From NCBI GenBank assembly GCA_013407085.1, contig JACCGJ010003337.1:19249-83248 (forward strand): DNA of 64,000 bases. Direction: 5' to 3'. This DNA is from Atriophallophorus winterbourni (Eukaryota; Platyhelminthes; Trematoda; Plagiorchiida; Microphallidae). The position numbers and the translations under genes are program-made. The notes beneath the pieces are model-generated. The model was not told where the DNA came from, did no database searches, and saw nothing but the letters and a program-made list of their open reading frames with translations. Every line of letters starts with the position of its first letter. Position 1 is the stretch's first letter. Shown here one piece after another: positions 35,501 to 41,554 of this stretch.

Positions 35501-37010
35501 ACTTGGGTCGAAAGGCGAATTTCCAAGAAGTGTTTGGTACAAATTGTTTGAAAGCGATATTTCCTTTGAAAACCACGTAAGTAACAATACCACTCGACGT
35601 AACCTGACCCCTTGTTCTTGAATGACCACATATACGTTTTAACTGTTTGTTTGTTTGTATTCAATGATTTGGTTCTTTTCCATCCATTATGGATTCTCGA
35701 ATTTAGTATATTCTCGTGTAAATGACTATTGAATATCAGATACGGTTTGTTGTGTTTAGCCCAGTTCCAGACTAGGATGTGTTATCGAGCGTGCAATGTG
35801 CTCTAACTGGCCTTGAAGCCGCCTGAAGGTTAATCATCACCAGTAGCAGCACGCCCTCTTCCCTAACAGTAGTAATCCTCGCCCTTAAATGGTGAACACT
35901 GGTTCTTCATCGCAACGTAATGAGCCCATTTGTGTTCCTCCGATTTTGAACTTCGATACGGTTTAGTGGCAAAGATCCAACACCGTCATTTGTTCTTCAC
36001 GGGCGATTTGCTTCCAGGTTCTTTAATAAAGATGCGGTTGTCTGCGTCGACAGTGGGATGATTGTTAAGACACCGCCAGCATAATGGTCCGTCAGTTTGT
36101 GACCATTTATGTTCACGTTTTTCAGCTTCCTCAACAATTCCGCTTACCGAGTTTACTTCCTGATGACAGGCTGTTCGTTTGTCAAGTGTTCTTTTAATAG
36201 TTTGTCCGGTGGCGTCCAAGGCGTAGACACAACTGCGCATAGCGGAATGCCTTATTCGTTTATTGTTCTTGGGAGTTATCGTTGGGAAATCGAGGATTCT
36301 TCTCTAATTATTTGGAGTTATTACGGTCCGTGAAATTATGCTTTGAATTTCAGATTATCGAAAGCTTGTTTACATGTGCTTTGTGCTCTGTTAATTAGCA
36401 TATCTGTCTGCGTCTGGGCAACCTGACAGTATCTTACTCCGCATGCAGCCCATGACTGCGCGGCACTTTTCCAGGCCCAGGCTTGTGCTTCCATACCACA
36501 ACATATAGTGATATCTGATCGTTATTCTTAAAAGCTGGTGTCCTTATTCAAGAAAGGCCAATTAGTCTTATTCAACACAGGATTTATTTCGCGAACTATG
36601 AAGATAAAATTTCTAACAAATCGAATAGCAATTTTGGCGCGTTTTCGCTTTGGAAACGGAAGCTTCGTCACTACTATAGTGTCAGTGTGAACAGCATTCA
36701 TATTTCTATTGTCTTTAACTGACCAAACCCAAGTAACCTGAGTAATACGTGTCCTAATAGACACTGAAGTTCTATAGTCACAGGCTAGCTATTATTGCAC
36801 TCGTTTTGTTTATGCTGGTTGTCTTCTCTGTTTCCGCGTGGTTTGTATATTTTTAACTTATCCATTACAAATATTGTCATAAAATCCATTTTTTCTCTAA
36901 CAATTTCAAGCCAAGGTGACGGTGTCCATTGGCGACATCGATCCGATCGTCGAAGCTTGACCATGTTGGAGAACGGACTCGGTTCCTCTTCCCATCTTGT
37001 TACCAGCTGA
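14384..37010 (+). CDS. ZDHHC2/15/20: DHHC palmitoyltransferase, 8 coding exons (ZDHHC2/15/20 group)
   Basis: Protein S-acyltransferase that would attach palmitate to cysteines of membrane proteins at the Golgi or plasma membrane. Exons: 14384-14507, 14543-14697, 16788-16987, 25678-25710, 26821-26941, 29208-29337, 35447-35576, 36911-37010. They join in phase to 330 residues, near the size of human ZDHHC15. Four hydrophobic segments lie at ~17-39, 59-80, 183-202 and 221-243. The cysteine-rich domain is C141-x2-C144, HC154-155, C158, C161, then D166-H-H-C169 (active-site Cys 169) and C175. A TTLE motif (252-255; family TTxE) and NFQEVFG (family PaCCT motif) follow. The N-terminal WSYYAYVYSL is characteristic of the ZDHHC2/15/20 group. 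All introns are GT-AG. The last exon is the least certain, although it carries the QGDG expected there. Not tested against transcripts. Confidence 0.9.
14508..14542 (+). other. 35-bp intron
   Basis: GTAAGT to TTTTAACAG, 35 bp. Removing it restores continuity from the first membrane segment (YSLSI) to the lumenal loop (VLVKSVAIKG). Introns of 30-40 bp near the 5' end of genes are well known in flatworms such as schistosomes. Confidence 0.9.
14543..14697 (+). CDS. ZDHHC2/15/20: ZDHHC exon 2
   Basis: Encodes residues 42-93: the lumenal loop, the second membrane segment (DILIVVYLIFYHVILVIFLW) and YLKSIWEPPCVPPRE. It ends in phase 0 at GTAAGT. Confidence 0.9.
15632..15862 (-). repeat. Family-A SINE-like repeat
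   Basis: Carries the family-A landmarks in reverse: GATTGCAC end, AATTGATT, CTCACTACC, CCTGACAGTATC, GCCGCAC-type box and CAGGC start. The family unit is ~240 bp. Confidence 0.75.
15858..15990 (-). repeat. Family-A SINE-like repeat, shortened
   Basis: A second, more diverged copy abutting the first in the same orientation. It keeps ATGCTAAATTGATTGG and TGGGCAACCTGACAGTAT but lacks the terminal CAGGCAAAGTGCC block. Confidence 0.6.
16788..16987 (+). CDS. ZDHHC2/15/20: ZDHHC exon 3
   Basis: Encodes residues 94-159 plus two bases of K160: LTEADWMALHDVN, RRLPVRMVRRDGN and the first half of the zinc-binding domain (CEICGVIKPDRAHHCSTCK). It ends AA|GTAAGT. Confidence 0.95.
17600..17745 (-). repeat. 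Family-A SINE-like repeat, partial
   Basis: Keeps AAACACGCTGTAGTC, the CTAGGCCTAGGCAACCTG block and the GCGGCACTTTGTCTG end in reverse orientation. Confidence 0.7.
18109..18150 (-). ncRNA. Hammerhead ribozyme, type I, copy 1
   Basis: On the - strand, in order: CCCTAC (helix I), CTGATGA (core), GTGC-AAACA-GCAC (helix II with loop), GAAA (core), CCGGTC (very short helix III and cleavage triplet GTC), GTGGGG (helix I). Helix I pairs over six positions including one G-U; helix II over four Watson-Crick pairs. All conserved core bases are present. Predicted cleavage lies between positions 18115 and 18114. Helix III, ACCGGT, is self-complementary, which favours action as a dimer, fitting a tandem transcript. 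Confidence 0.9.
18342..18383 (-). ncRNA. Hammerhead ribozyme, type I, copy 2
   Basis: Identical in sequence to copy 1 and exactly 233 bp from it. A transcript through both copies would be cut at both sites into a 233-nt monomer. Confidence 0.9.
18468..18509 (+). ncRNA. Hammerhead ribozyme, inverted copy 3
   Basis: The same 42-nt motif with every core base intact, on the + strand inside the inverted partial unit (18452-18535). The surrounding unit is truncated. Confidence 0.9.
18644..19060 (-). pseudogene. RTE LINE C-terminal domain
   Basis: Encodes CQLRWLGHVLRMNERRLPHL, then LFDLTGPDWKRRRGGQRNTC and SRLPGWGPTDREDMWL. The RWLGH-x-RM block is a hallmark of RTE-type LINE C-termini. Inactive without the middle of the protein. 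Confidence 0.8.
19183..19872 (-). pseudogene. RTE LINE reverse transcriptase
   Basis: A 229-codon ORF: KLRRRKAPSLDDLPAELF, WGPSAIVPVFKKGSSKECGS, HRGISFIPVVSKLFASIIL, EEEAGFRGGRGCVDQIFTLR, IIVFLDIRAAFDSIDR (motif A) and SSGVRQGCLISPFLFNFAID (motif B). It ends at a TGA; the YADD motif lies beyond in the same frame, so one nonsense change separates the catalytic halves. Confidence 0.85.
20393..20640 (-). other. Unassigned ORF upstream of RTE LINE
   Basis: A 79-codon frame with no family resemblance that I recognise. It may be 5' sequence of the RTE element or unrelated. No other signal to 21200. Confidence 0.2.
21200..22155 (+). pseudogene. RTE-like LINE relic, endonuclease and linker part
   Basis: Fragments: VALIRRLASKIALVRLRDHP, FADYNHHSGKHFVTRYSNDG, ITATQIYCILICSR (RTE endonucleases end with a similar IDYIL block), then KKHMNNIVESFGSCDGPVEG with LWSKLKAA, typical of the RTE endonuclease-RT connection. 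It has many stops and is interrupted at 22155 by the Gypsy insertion; related sequence resumes at 24181. Confidence 0.65.
22161..22331 (-). repeat. 3' LTR of Gypsy element
   Basis: 171 bp. On the - strand it begins TGTTGTGAATATG and ends ACTATACTTCA. It is preceded by the polypurine tract and followed by GCGGC (reverse complement GCCGC) target duplication. Confidence 0.95.
22356..23330 (-). pseudogene. Gypsy integrase, N-terminally truncated
   Basis: About 325 codons. It starts with the second half of the H2C2 zinc-binding domain (CSRCSACCELKPRFF). The catalytic core follows: LSIDFKGPLPSA (first D), YVHSDRGSAFMS (second D), then 35 residues to the E in GNGQVERLNGTLWKAI, the D-D-35-E spacing of retroviral-type integrases. 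C-terminal residues include VRFPTGREDTVSTRQLAP. No stops, but the frame differs from gag, so it is not translated as a standard Gag-Pol. Confidence 0.9.
23300..23983 (-). pseudogene. Gypsy gag with CCHC zinc knuckle
   Basis: It starts MIMERHLQPERFDVDPSS and contains RWNHWYKTFQNFIAAVNAEE and YDYITECDNFNDAISVLK, the usual Gypsy Gag N-terminal and capsid-like region. It ends in one zinc knuckle CFFCGYSRHPRVKC (C-x2-C-x4-H-x4-C) at ~23310-23350. Just after the last knuckle cysteine the sequence jumps to integrase in another frame, marking the deletion junction near 23300. The gag part is uninterrupted. Confidence 0.9.
23991..24003 (-). promoter_or_regulatory. Candidate self-priming primer-binding site
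   Basis: One base inside the 5' LTR, the - strand reads TTTATTCACTTCA. It is perfectly complementary to TGAAGTGAATAAA inside the LTR (24071-24083); allowing one extra base, complementarity extends to about 17 positions. No TGG-type tRNA site is seen at this position. Tf1-class elements prime from the 5' end of their own transcript in this way; that mechanism is inferred here. Confidence 0.5.
24005..24175 (-). repeat. 5' LTR of Gypsy element
   Basis: 171 bp, matching the 3' LTR except for about two substitutions (for example CAGATATAGA here, CAGATGTAGA there). On the coding strand it contains GTGAATAAAACC, a possible polyadenylation signal. Confidence 0.95.
24181..25013 (+). pseudogene. RTE-like LINE relic, reverse transcriptase part
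   Basis: Continues the relic interrupted by the Gypsy element. It contains IYRGISLSDNAFKLFAALLL (RTE fingers, GISL block) near 24510-24570 and, near 24940-25013, WHRDGFSLETKMRLYRAAIR, the RTE C-terminal block that is usually followed by P(I/M)LLYG. Heavily mutated. Confidence 0.65.
25014..25142 (+). repeat. Family-A repeat inserted in the RTE relic
   Basis: Flanked by ATCCGCCCC (25005-25013 and 25143-25151). If the insertion and one copy of the flank are removed, the RTE frame reads RAAIRPMLIFGYQ as expected, so this copy defines the element's limits. It begins TTGAATGAAAGCACAAGCC and ends at GATTGCATT; the middle is shortened. Confidence 0.8.
25143..25340 (+). pseudogene. RTE-like LINE relic, C-terminal end
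   Basis: Continues after the family-A insertion with IRPMLIFGYQK and frame-disrupted sequence including MECFYNWCCRILLGV. Remaining sequence to exon 4 shows nothing recognised. Confidence 0.5.
25678..25710 (+). CDS. ZDHHC2/15/20: ZDHHC exon 4, 33-bp microexon with the DHHC motif
   Basis: Encodes CVLQLDHHCP, flanked by split codons for K160 and W171. The active-site cysteine (169) lies here. Acceptor TTTTTTCCAG, donor GTACGT. Skipping it would keep the frame (33 bp) but delete the catalytic motif. Confidence 0.95.
25803..25838 (-). ncRNA. Hammerhead remnant
   Basis: The - strand keeps GGCAAACAGCC (helix II), AGAAACCGGTAGTGG (core and helix III/I), but CTGATGA is lost (ATCATTCG instead). Predicted inactive. 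Confidence 0.6.
25961..26095 (-). repeat. Hammerhead-type repeat, decayed
   Basis: On the - strand, CATGTGATGACAGCAAACAGCTGGAAACCAGCTGTGG-like sequence (25961-26010) aligns to the ribozyme with changed helix II and no NUH cleavage triplet. Followed by CTGATCTTACTGTCTCC and ACTATTTC blocks of the same repeat family. Confidence 0.6.
26097..26560 (-). repeat. Family-C repeat, ~460 bp
   Basis: The reverse complement aligns with 30615-30950: TCCTGGAGGATGAG, CAGCACCAC, CCTTTGCACAACCAAGTG, CTGCAAGGCAGCAG, CCCGCAAGACAGCGGAGGTTT. In both places family C lies next to a hammerhead-type tail in the same relative order, so the two probably form one composite non-autonomous element. ORFs inside are not conserved between copies. 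Confidence 0.7.
26821..26941 (+). CDS. ZDHHC2/15/20: ZDHHC exon 5
   Basis: Encodes residues 172-211: INNCVGFHNHKYFIIFLGWG, then TVYCLYMTVTTAPYFVEFWS. Contains C175, the last zinc-domain cysteine, and the third membrane segment. Confidence 0.95.
27255..27345 (+). repeat. Family-A SINE-like repeat, 5' part only
   Basis: Keeps TATGAAATCACAAGCCTGAT and the CACACAGTAATAGACTGCAC block, then diverges. Confidence 0.65.
27690..28130 (+). repeat. Direct repeat pair (CACTGCCTTGTGGTT)
   Basis: Two related ~60-bp stretches near 27735-27805 and 28065-28130 share CACTGCCTTGTGGTT and a later CCCCCTA. They lie directly upstream of the RTE endonuclease-like sequence, so may be its 5' untranslated region. Confidence 0.4.
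27856..27897 (-). ncRNA. Hammerhead with altered cleavage triplet
   Basis: Identical to the 18109-18150 motif except that GTC is changed to GCC. CTGATGA, helix II and GAAA are intact, and helix I still pairs. Because the pair between the last A of GAAA and the U of NUH is lost, self-cleavage is expected to be abolished. Confidence 0.8.
28320..29150 (+). pseudogene. RTE-like LINE relic, collapsed
   Basis: Starts with RVPFKLAAFNLRTLASIEQQ, AKARTLDSGDIDVCCLSETH and MHNSSSVTRP, the N-terminal RTE endonuclease, then jumps to ASTNFQHPRRYLATWRSP, its C-terminal part, omitting the middle. Near 29050-29100 a fragment SIVAVLLNFEETSNTVD resembles RTE motif A. The order suggests one LINE with several internal deletions. 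Confidence 0.65.
29208..29337 (+). CDS. ZDHHC2/15/20: ZDHHC exon 6
   Basis: Encodes residues 212-254: NIDLTVDRFQVLFLFIVATM, the fourth membrane segment, LGGYHCYLVGRNQTTL and the start of the TTxE motif. Donor GTGAGT. Confidence 0.95.
29675..29925 (+). repeat. Family-A SINE-like repeat, near complete
   Basis: Order: AAAACACAAGCCTGAACCAGG, CAAAGTGCCGCACAGTC, CTATCAGGTTGCCCAGG, GATGCTCCAGCGTGTTTCAG, CAGCTCACTACCGGTGG, CAATCAATTTAGCACA, GCTGCACGATTGCACATCCG. No open frame. GGTAGTGAG and CTCACTACC in the family consensus can form a hairpin. No clear Pol III boxes. Confidence 0.85.
30272..30596. repeat. Long inverted repeat of two hammerhead-type units
   Basis: Arms of ~145 bp (30272-30421 and 30450-30596) are imperfect reverse complements: GTAAAC at the left end, GTTTAC at the right, with GGTACGACCAACCTGTTCAA against TTGAACAGGTTCTTCGTACC. 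Each arm is a diverged 233-bp unit. A degraded hammerhead lies in the centre (30413-30457, - strand, CCGATGA in place of CTGATGA). Confidence 0.8.
30615..31030 (+). repeat. Family-C repeat plus hammerhead-type tail
   Basis: 30615-30950 matches the reverse complement of 26097-26560. It continues into a hammerhead-type tail at 30940-31030 with CTGATAA in place of CTGATGA and CACAAAAC in place of CACGAAAC, so the ribozyme is inactive. Ends CATGCAAATGAGC like the other units. Confidence 0.7.
31450..31705 (+). repeat. Family-A SINE-like repeat, near complete
   Basis: TATGAAATCACAATCCTGAT, CACACAGTCATAGACTGCAC, CTGTCAGGTTGCCTAGG, GTGAGACTCCAGCGCGG, CAAATCAATTTAGCACGG, GCACGGTTGTACATCCGTG. Confidence 0.8.
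31860..32045 (-). repeat. Family-A SINE-like repeat, inverted relative to its neighbour
   Basis: Reverse orientation; GGTTTGCCACCGGTTCTGAG, CTAGGCCTGGGCAACCTGAT and GCGGCACTTTGTCTG are present. With the copy at 31450-31705 it forms an inverted pair ~150 bp apart that could base-pair in the intron RNA. Confidence 0.75.
32883..32920. repeat. Perfect 38-bp palindrome
   Basis: ATGCAAAGGAATTTGAGTG is followed immediately by its exact reverse complement, with no spacer. The palindrome sits between two copies of ATACGCAATTTCTG (32828-32841 and 32919-32932). Confidence 0.95.
32940..33115. repeat. Decayed hammerhead-type repeats
   Basis: At 33064-33105 (+) the sequence reads CTGATGAGTGC, CAGCACGATA, GCGGTCGTTG: the core is complete except GATA for GAAA, and helix I is shortened, so it is predicted inactive. 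A more degraded - strand fragment with GGAAACCGG lies at 32975-32995. Confidence 0.6.
33165..33410 (+). repeat. Family-A SINE-like repeat, near complete
   Basis: Begins GGTATGAAAGCACAAGCTTG and runs through GTGCCGCACAGTCAAAG, CTGTCAGGTTGCCCAG, GGTAGTGAGACTCCAG, AGCTCACTACCTCTGGCC and CACGATTGCACATCCGTG. Good representative of the family. Confidence 0.85.
34228..34350 (+). repeat. Second-subfamily hammerhead repeat
   Basis: Contains CTGATCTTACTGTCTCC, the ribozyme-like stretch, then GTAAGCAACACTACTTTGG, a tail shared with 42478-42562 and 25770-25800 but not with the 233-bp units. Confidence 0.65.
34268..34309 (+). ncRNA. Hammerhead-like motif, second subfamily
   Basis: CTCCAC, CTGATGA, CGGC-AAATA-GTCA, GAAA, CCGGTA, GTGGTG. 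Core sequences are complete and GTA is a permitted NUH triplet. Helix II is weak here because the closing C-A does not pair and a further mismatch is present, so activity is doubtful. Confidence 0.55.
35447..35576 (+). CDS. ZDHHC2/15/20: ZDHHC exon 7
   Basis: Encodes E255-T298: ETFAALKYRDGSSDPRAFDL, GRKANFQEVFGTNCLKAIFP, LKT. Contains NFQEVFG, the conserved PaCCT region of DHHC enzymes. Donor GTAAGT. Confidence 0.95.
35577..36910 (+). other. Intron 7 (1.3 kb)
   Basis: GTAAGT to ACAATTTCAAG. One - strand family-A fragment at 36405-36505; otherwise nothing recognised. Confidence 0.75.
36405..36505 (-). repeat. Family-A SINE-like repeat, partial
   Basis: Reverse copy with CTGGGCAACCTGACAGTATC, CGCGGCACTTTTCCAGG and CAGGCTTGTGCTTCCATACC. 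Confidence 0.75.
36911..37010 (+). CDS. ZDHHC2/15/20: ZDHHC exon 8 (last coding exon)
   Basis: Completes T298 and encodes QGDGVHWRHRSDRRSLTMLE, then NGLGSSSHLVTS and TGA. The QGDG start matches the (L)GDG after the PaCCT region in ZDHHC2-type proteins, and phase 2 fits exon 7. Further alternative 3' exons cannot be excluded. Confidence 0.75.
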
Positions 37011-37521
37011 TCCTCTTGGCCAACCTGCGTCACATCCCCGTTTAAAACGCCACTCTCGTATCACATCTCTTTCTCTCGCCCCCCTCTCTAATGGTTCGCT
37101 CGTTTCTGTGATGCGTTGTGACCGAACAATGCCTGTTTCAAAATGCCGTTTTCCTGTGTTTGCCCACACCGGTTAACAAACTTCTCACTTATTACTTCAA
37201 TCTTGATCTATTTGGCGCTTATAAATGAATTGAATTTTCAGTTACCTACGACATTTTTGTTCGTTTTCGTGACGCTAATCAAGTTGTCGAAACAAATCGA
37301 TGATCTATGACGTCAAGTGTTTGTCAGGTGTCTGTGGGTTTCCATGCGTGTCTCATTCCAACTAAACTGCTTTTGCTTGGTGAGAGCGATAAGTCAATAC
37401 TGGTTCAGACTAAGATGTGTGATCTACAGTTCTGGGATTCTTGGTAATTTAATTTCATCACTCCATCGCTATTTTATTCATGTCAGGTTTCACGTCTACG
37501 GGGTTAGGATTTTCGTATTAA
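37011..37521 (+). other. ZDHHC 3' flank
   Basis: Probable 3' untranslated region and downstream DNA. I find no AATAAA here; TATAAA at 37220-37225 is the only near match. The first AATAAA (37554-37559) lies inside the piggyBac element. 37518-37521 is the piggyBac TTAA target site. Confidence 0.5.
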
Positions 37522-37714
37522 CCCTTTCATGCCTGAATTATTTTCTAACCCGAAATAAAATATGTTTTTTTCGGAAACGAGTTGCCCAAGGGTGAAATAA
37601 CACAAATAATATAAAAAGTTTGTGATATTCACATAATTGAGAAGTCATCAGAAGTCATCAGTTTTCGGGTGTCATTTCCTTATGGCACAGCATTGTACTT
37701 TTGTGTGATAGCCT

Positions 37715-38092
37715 CTATAACATGTTTTGTCGTAGGTCAGACAGAGCTGCATCGCATTTTTGACACCTCACTTTAGTCAATCCTTTTACACAGTGCTTGC
37801 ATCTCTTCCGGGTTTTCGAGATGAGCGGAAAATGTCCAACGTTGTCGGAACGGACTGAATTCACTGGGCAAGAGATTTTCCTCATCTTCTGTGCCGGTTG
37901 CTGCATGTTTGTTGTAGACCTTGGCCTTCCTCTTGGAGTTACGGGCGGAGTCATTAGAGCGATTGCTATGTCTTCTTTAAAGTCAGAGAGACACATTCCT
38001 GTTGAATTCATGAAATCACAGGTCCTTCGGTATAACGACCAAACATTTACCACACTCAGATCCAACAGATAGAAAAAATCCTCATGTTCCAT
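37715..38092 (-). pseudogene. piggyBac transposase, C-terminal part with Cys-rich domain
   Basis: Out of frame with the upstream half: a single missing base in a T run near 38070-38080 separates RIF from YLLDLSVVNVWSLYRR. The C-terminus is a zinc-binding cysteine-rich domain (CKHCVKGLTKVRCQKCDAAL) as in PGBD-type transposases. Confidence 0.85.
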
Positions 38093-38715
38093 TTCTTGGA
38101 CTTGAAGTTGGTACGATAAAGTTCAATCAACATATTGCACAAATCGACTCCCCCCATGAATTTATTATATTTTTTTACAACGAAAGGTCTACCAACTTCT
38201 ACATATGACTTCTGTTTTCGATCCCATCTCATCACTGTATCAGCCGGTTCTATTCCCGCATATGAAGAAAGTAGGTGAATTGGTTTGTTGTCAAACCACT
38301 TCACAGCTATTATATTACTATTGATTTCAACTCTGAAGTCGTAACTTCCTCTCCAATCTTTTTGTAGCAGTTTATCATTCTTCAGTATACATCTTTTCAG
38401 CCTGTTCACCCTGACGGTAGACACATTGAGAATACCAGATTCCTGTAGCTTCCTTGATAAGCCCAATGAAGAGAACCAGTTATCATAAAATAACTTGTAG
38501 CTCTTGTGCTTGGGTATACCTTCAGCAAGCCGAAGTGCGTAGGTTGATGACACTCCAACTTCGACATCTTCCTTCTTCCGATCCTTCCCCGTATAAATCT
38601 CGAAGTCATAAATAAGGCCACTCGATCCTGCTCTAGATATGACTTTGTTGCCATCTTCTTTCTGCAAAATGTTATCATTAAAGTGAAGATAGCGCTTTGT
38701 CTCCTTATCAAATGG
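38056..38715 (-). pseudogene. piggyBac transposase, catalytic part with internal deletion
   Basis: The frame begins around 38715 (CPFDKETKRYLHFNDN, an N-terminal landmark) and continues to LIYDFEIYTGKDR, SYKLFYDNWFSSLGLSRKL (FYDN carries the second catalytic Asp) and NKFMGGVDLCNMLIELYRTN (third Asp). The ~100-residue part that normally lies between LHFND and DFEIYTG, including the first catalytic Asp, is missing. Together with the frameshift at 38075 this copy cannot encode an active transposase. Confidence 0.85.
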
Positions 38716-39425
38716 GCATTGCCTACTTACATGTACGAATTTAACAGAGTAGTTAAATGACCGTACAGCACAATAACGATCGAGAACTTACTGAGAAAAT
38801 GAGGACACAAATCTTGACTGTATATCCACGAAACACGAATGGTCTGACCGAGGAAATGAATCAGTCAACGGGGTGCACGATTGAAGGTCACCATGGATGC
38901 CTATCAGAGGAGATCTGGGTCGTGGGCGTATGAGTAAGTGTCCGCAGTTATCGATCGTGCGATCTGCCATGGAAACAATCAGCGCTACACGGTCGTGAGA
39001 CACTTCCAACAGGCCTGTACGATTTTGGTGACTTCTGCCGGATGTAACATAAAGGTTACATCTATTTAAACGCAACGCATTTCGAAGATTTTCTGATTTA
39101 TTCCAATTTTTTTTACATAATGTCTTTGTAGGCATGACTAAGTTTATACTGGAACAAAATTTATAATAACTGAGACTTTCACACGATTTTTATTCGGCTC
39201 ACAAAACTGCGGATTGTGAGGATACGTTCGAAACCCGTACCAGCACATACTTTCTCTTTCACTGTGGACAAGTCAATGATGATTGCGAACAAAGAAGAAA
39301 ACCATCCTGCAGTTGATAAAATTCTGTATGCCGCCGTGCAAAAAATTCGGAAAATTCAGTTAGAATTAGGTTAAAATGACTTGCGAAGTTCATGTAACCA
39401 AAAGGTTACATCCGTCCTGAAAGGG
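38716..39425 (-). other. piggyBac 5' region
   Basis: Between the right terminus and the transposase. A 115-codon ORF (39135-38788) reads like endonuclease-type LINE sequence (DRVALIVSMAD, SRFVSSF) or may be chance; I do not recognise piggyBac N-terminal sequence in it. Confidence 0.35.
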
Positions 39426-39469
39426 TTAATTAACGATGAGGTTCCATGCGTACACCGAAGCTTTGTTGA

Positions 39470-39712
39470 TGGTTGGTACGATATTCTGCATGAATGTGCA
39501 ATCTTACATTACTTCTGTGCTGTGCTGCTAACACGGTGCTAAATTGATTTGCCACCTGTAGTGAGCTGCATGCTGGAACACGCTGGAGTCTCTGTACCAC
39601 TTCCATTTTGATTCTCATTTGTCTAGTCTTGGGCAACCTGACAGTATCCTTGCCCACGAGCAGTCTGTTTGGCACTTTACCTGGATCAGGTTTGTGATTT
39701 CATACTTACATG
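39470..39712 (-). repeat. Family-A SINE-like repeat, near complete
   Basis: Reverse copy; the coding-neutral order runs from CAGGTTTGTGATTTC (start, high coordinate) to TGTGCAATCTTAC (end). It begins 40 bp beyond the piggyBac TTAA. Confidence 0.8.
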
Positions 39713-39959
39713 CATATATATAGCGTCGATGGAACTTATCCCTTATTTGTGAGACCTCAGCCTGTGGTCCTGATTACCCTGTTACCGTTGTATGATGCTT
39801 AATGGGAACGCTGTCAGGTTATTGTCATTTGCTTAATATCTGTGCGATCCATTTAGCGGCAGTTTTCCCGTTTGTCTCCATCGCAGTTGTAAACCGTTTG
39901 CGTGCATTAGGCCGAGATTGATCGTTTGATTGATATCTGGAACAAGCAACGCAAATGTA

Positions 39960-40170
39960 TGTGCGATGCTTCAGTACTAAAGTACTGCGCATTTAAGCTC
40001 GTGTCAAAATGATGTACGTGGTGTACTGATCTGCATGTGGAAACACGTTATAGTCTGTAATTTCCTCTTCAAATGGGGCAATCTGACTGTATCATAGGCG
40101 ACGCGTGGTTTATAATGATGTGCGGTGTTGCCAGTCTTCAGGCCTGTATGATTTCAAGCATACACCGAAT
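39960..40170 (-). repeat. Family-A SINE-like repeat, diverged
   Basis: Keeps TGGAAACACGTTATAGTC, GGGGCAATCTGACTGTATC and GTGCGGTGTTGCC in reverse order. Confidence 0.6.
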
Positions 40171-41554
40171 AACTAGTTTTGATATTGATTCTGCTTCTCT
40201 CCACTAATAACAAACAAGTCTGCGAGGGACAGGCTTGTGTAAAGTTCCTGACATCGATTCGTGCCGGGTGTATTTGTCGAGGTCGAATCTTTTCATTCTC
40301 ATTTAACCGAGCATCACTGTGTACTTCAACCAAACTATCGTTGTAAACAAATTTATACATTAATTCAAGAGGTTCGAACAGTCGGCGGGCCGTGGTGTAA
40401 GCAAAATAGTGAACAATCTTTGGATTTACCCCGTTGGAATTCGCTTCAATGGATCATCCGATTTTATCAAGTAATTGAGACATCGAGTTGCCGATACACC
40501 TGATTGAATTTCAAAGGATTCGATTACAGTTTTCTTCCTCGTTCATGACCGTTAGCGGGGTACACCAAACATGCCTATTGTCATTCGTTTCCAACCACTA
40601 TGCACATCATAATAAAATCTTGAATATATAGGGAGTGTGGATCTCAAGAATTACGGAATCCGTAGATGATTAAACTCAGACAGGGATAACATGCCCACAA
40701 CTCGAATAAATTATGATTTCAATCTAGTTGAACGAATAAAGATGTAAAGAACAAAGTGATTTGAAGTCGTCTGCTGCATCTAAACATGTAACGTGTATAA
40801 AGCACCAAAAGAAACTCCTGCTGCTCTTCATTATCAAGTTTGAGCAGTCGGGTCCGATTTAGGTTCTGTCTCTCGTGGCCTGCCTAAGGCCTCTAGTTAT
40901 AGCTAATGCCTTGCCGTCGAGTCGTGCTGTGTTTTCTAACCCTAAAATTTTAGCAATATGATATCTAGGACTAATCAATGACGTGTCTGATTCCGGTGGT
41001 TTGTTGGTTTAGTGTTTTGTAACATCTTCCATTTATGACAAATTCGCAATCAGTTGTAATGGAACATGTTCGTAACCGATCGGGTAATCATTGTGAAAAA
41101 AGAACGTTTGTAATGAATCGGTTAGACTGGTTTATCGGTAACGTTTTGCTTCTAACTCAGAAGCTTCGTCAGACCAAGGGTGTTAGTATGAACAGAGATC
41201 ATGCTTAAATTTCTTTCACCTGACCAATCCTAAGCTGGTTAAGAACAGCACATCCCATGGTGGGTTCTGCGCTCGTTAAGATTGACAGGCGCGAGCAATA
41301 TCAGTTGCTTTGTTGATTTGACACATTGCATTTGGTGATTTGCATGAGTCATGGGACAGATAGGTTTCAAAGGACCCTTGGCCCGTTTGAGGTGGTAACG
41401 ACCGACTCACTGTTAGCGCACTGCACCTTTGTAAGTAGAGTATGGTAGAAACAATTGGGTATTCAGTACTCAGATGAAGAAAGCGCCATTTGAGGATCGG
41501 CTGGAAATATTGGCTTTTGTGGGTTACAATCTTGACTACTATCATAATACACAG
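40171..41554. other. No gene recognised
   Basis: Only short frames without family resemblance. A stretch near 41100-41250 with AAGCTTCGTCAGACC and GAACAG shares words with 36650-36730, a possible low-copy repeat. Confidence 0.5.

Larger units (their letters stand above)
37522..39425 (-). mobile_element. piggyBac element flanked by TTAA
   Basis: 1904 bp between TTAA at 37518-37521 and 39426-39429. The ends are inverted repeats: CCCTTTCATG at the left, reverse complement CCCTTTCAGG at the right, fitting the piggyBac CCYT-type terminus and TTAA duplication. The - strand holds a broken transposase. CATGTAACC and GGTTACAT near 39391-39410 form a small subterminal hairpin. No terminal decay, so insertion may be fairly young. 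Confidence 0.95.

Noticed and set aside
38788..39135. 115-codon ORF in the piggyBac 5' region as the transposase N-terminus
   Set aside because: Its residues do not match the piggyBac N-terminal region, and the frame does not join the catalytic part.
39210..39240. GTTCGAAACCC resembling a tRNA B box
   Set aside because: No cloverleaf or A box can be formed around it.
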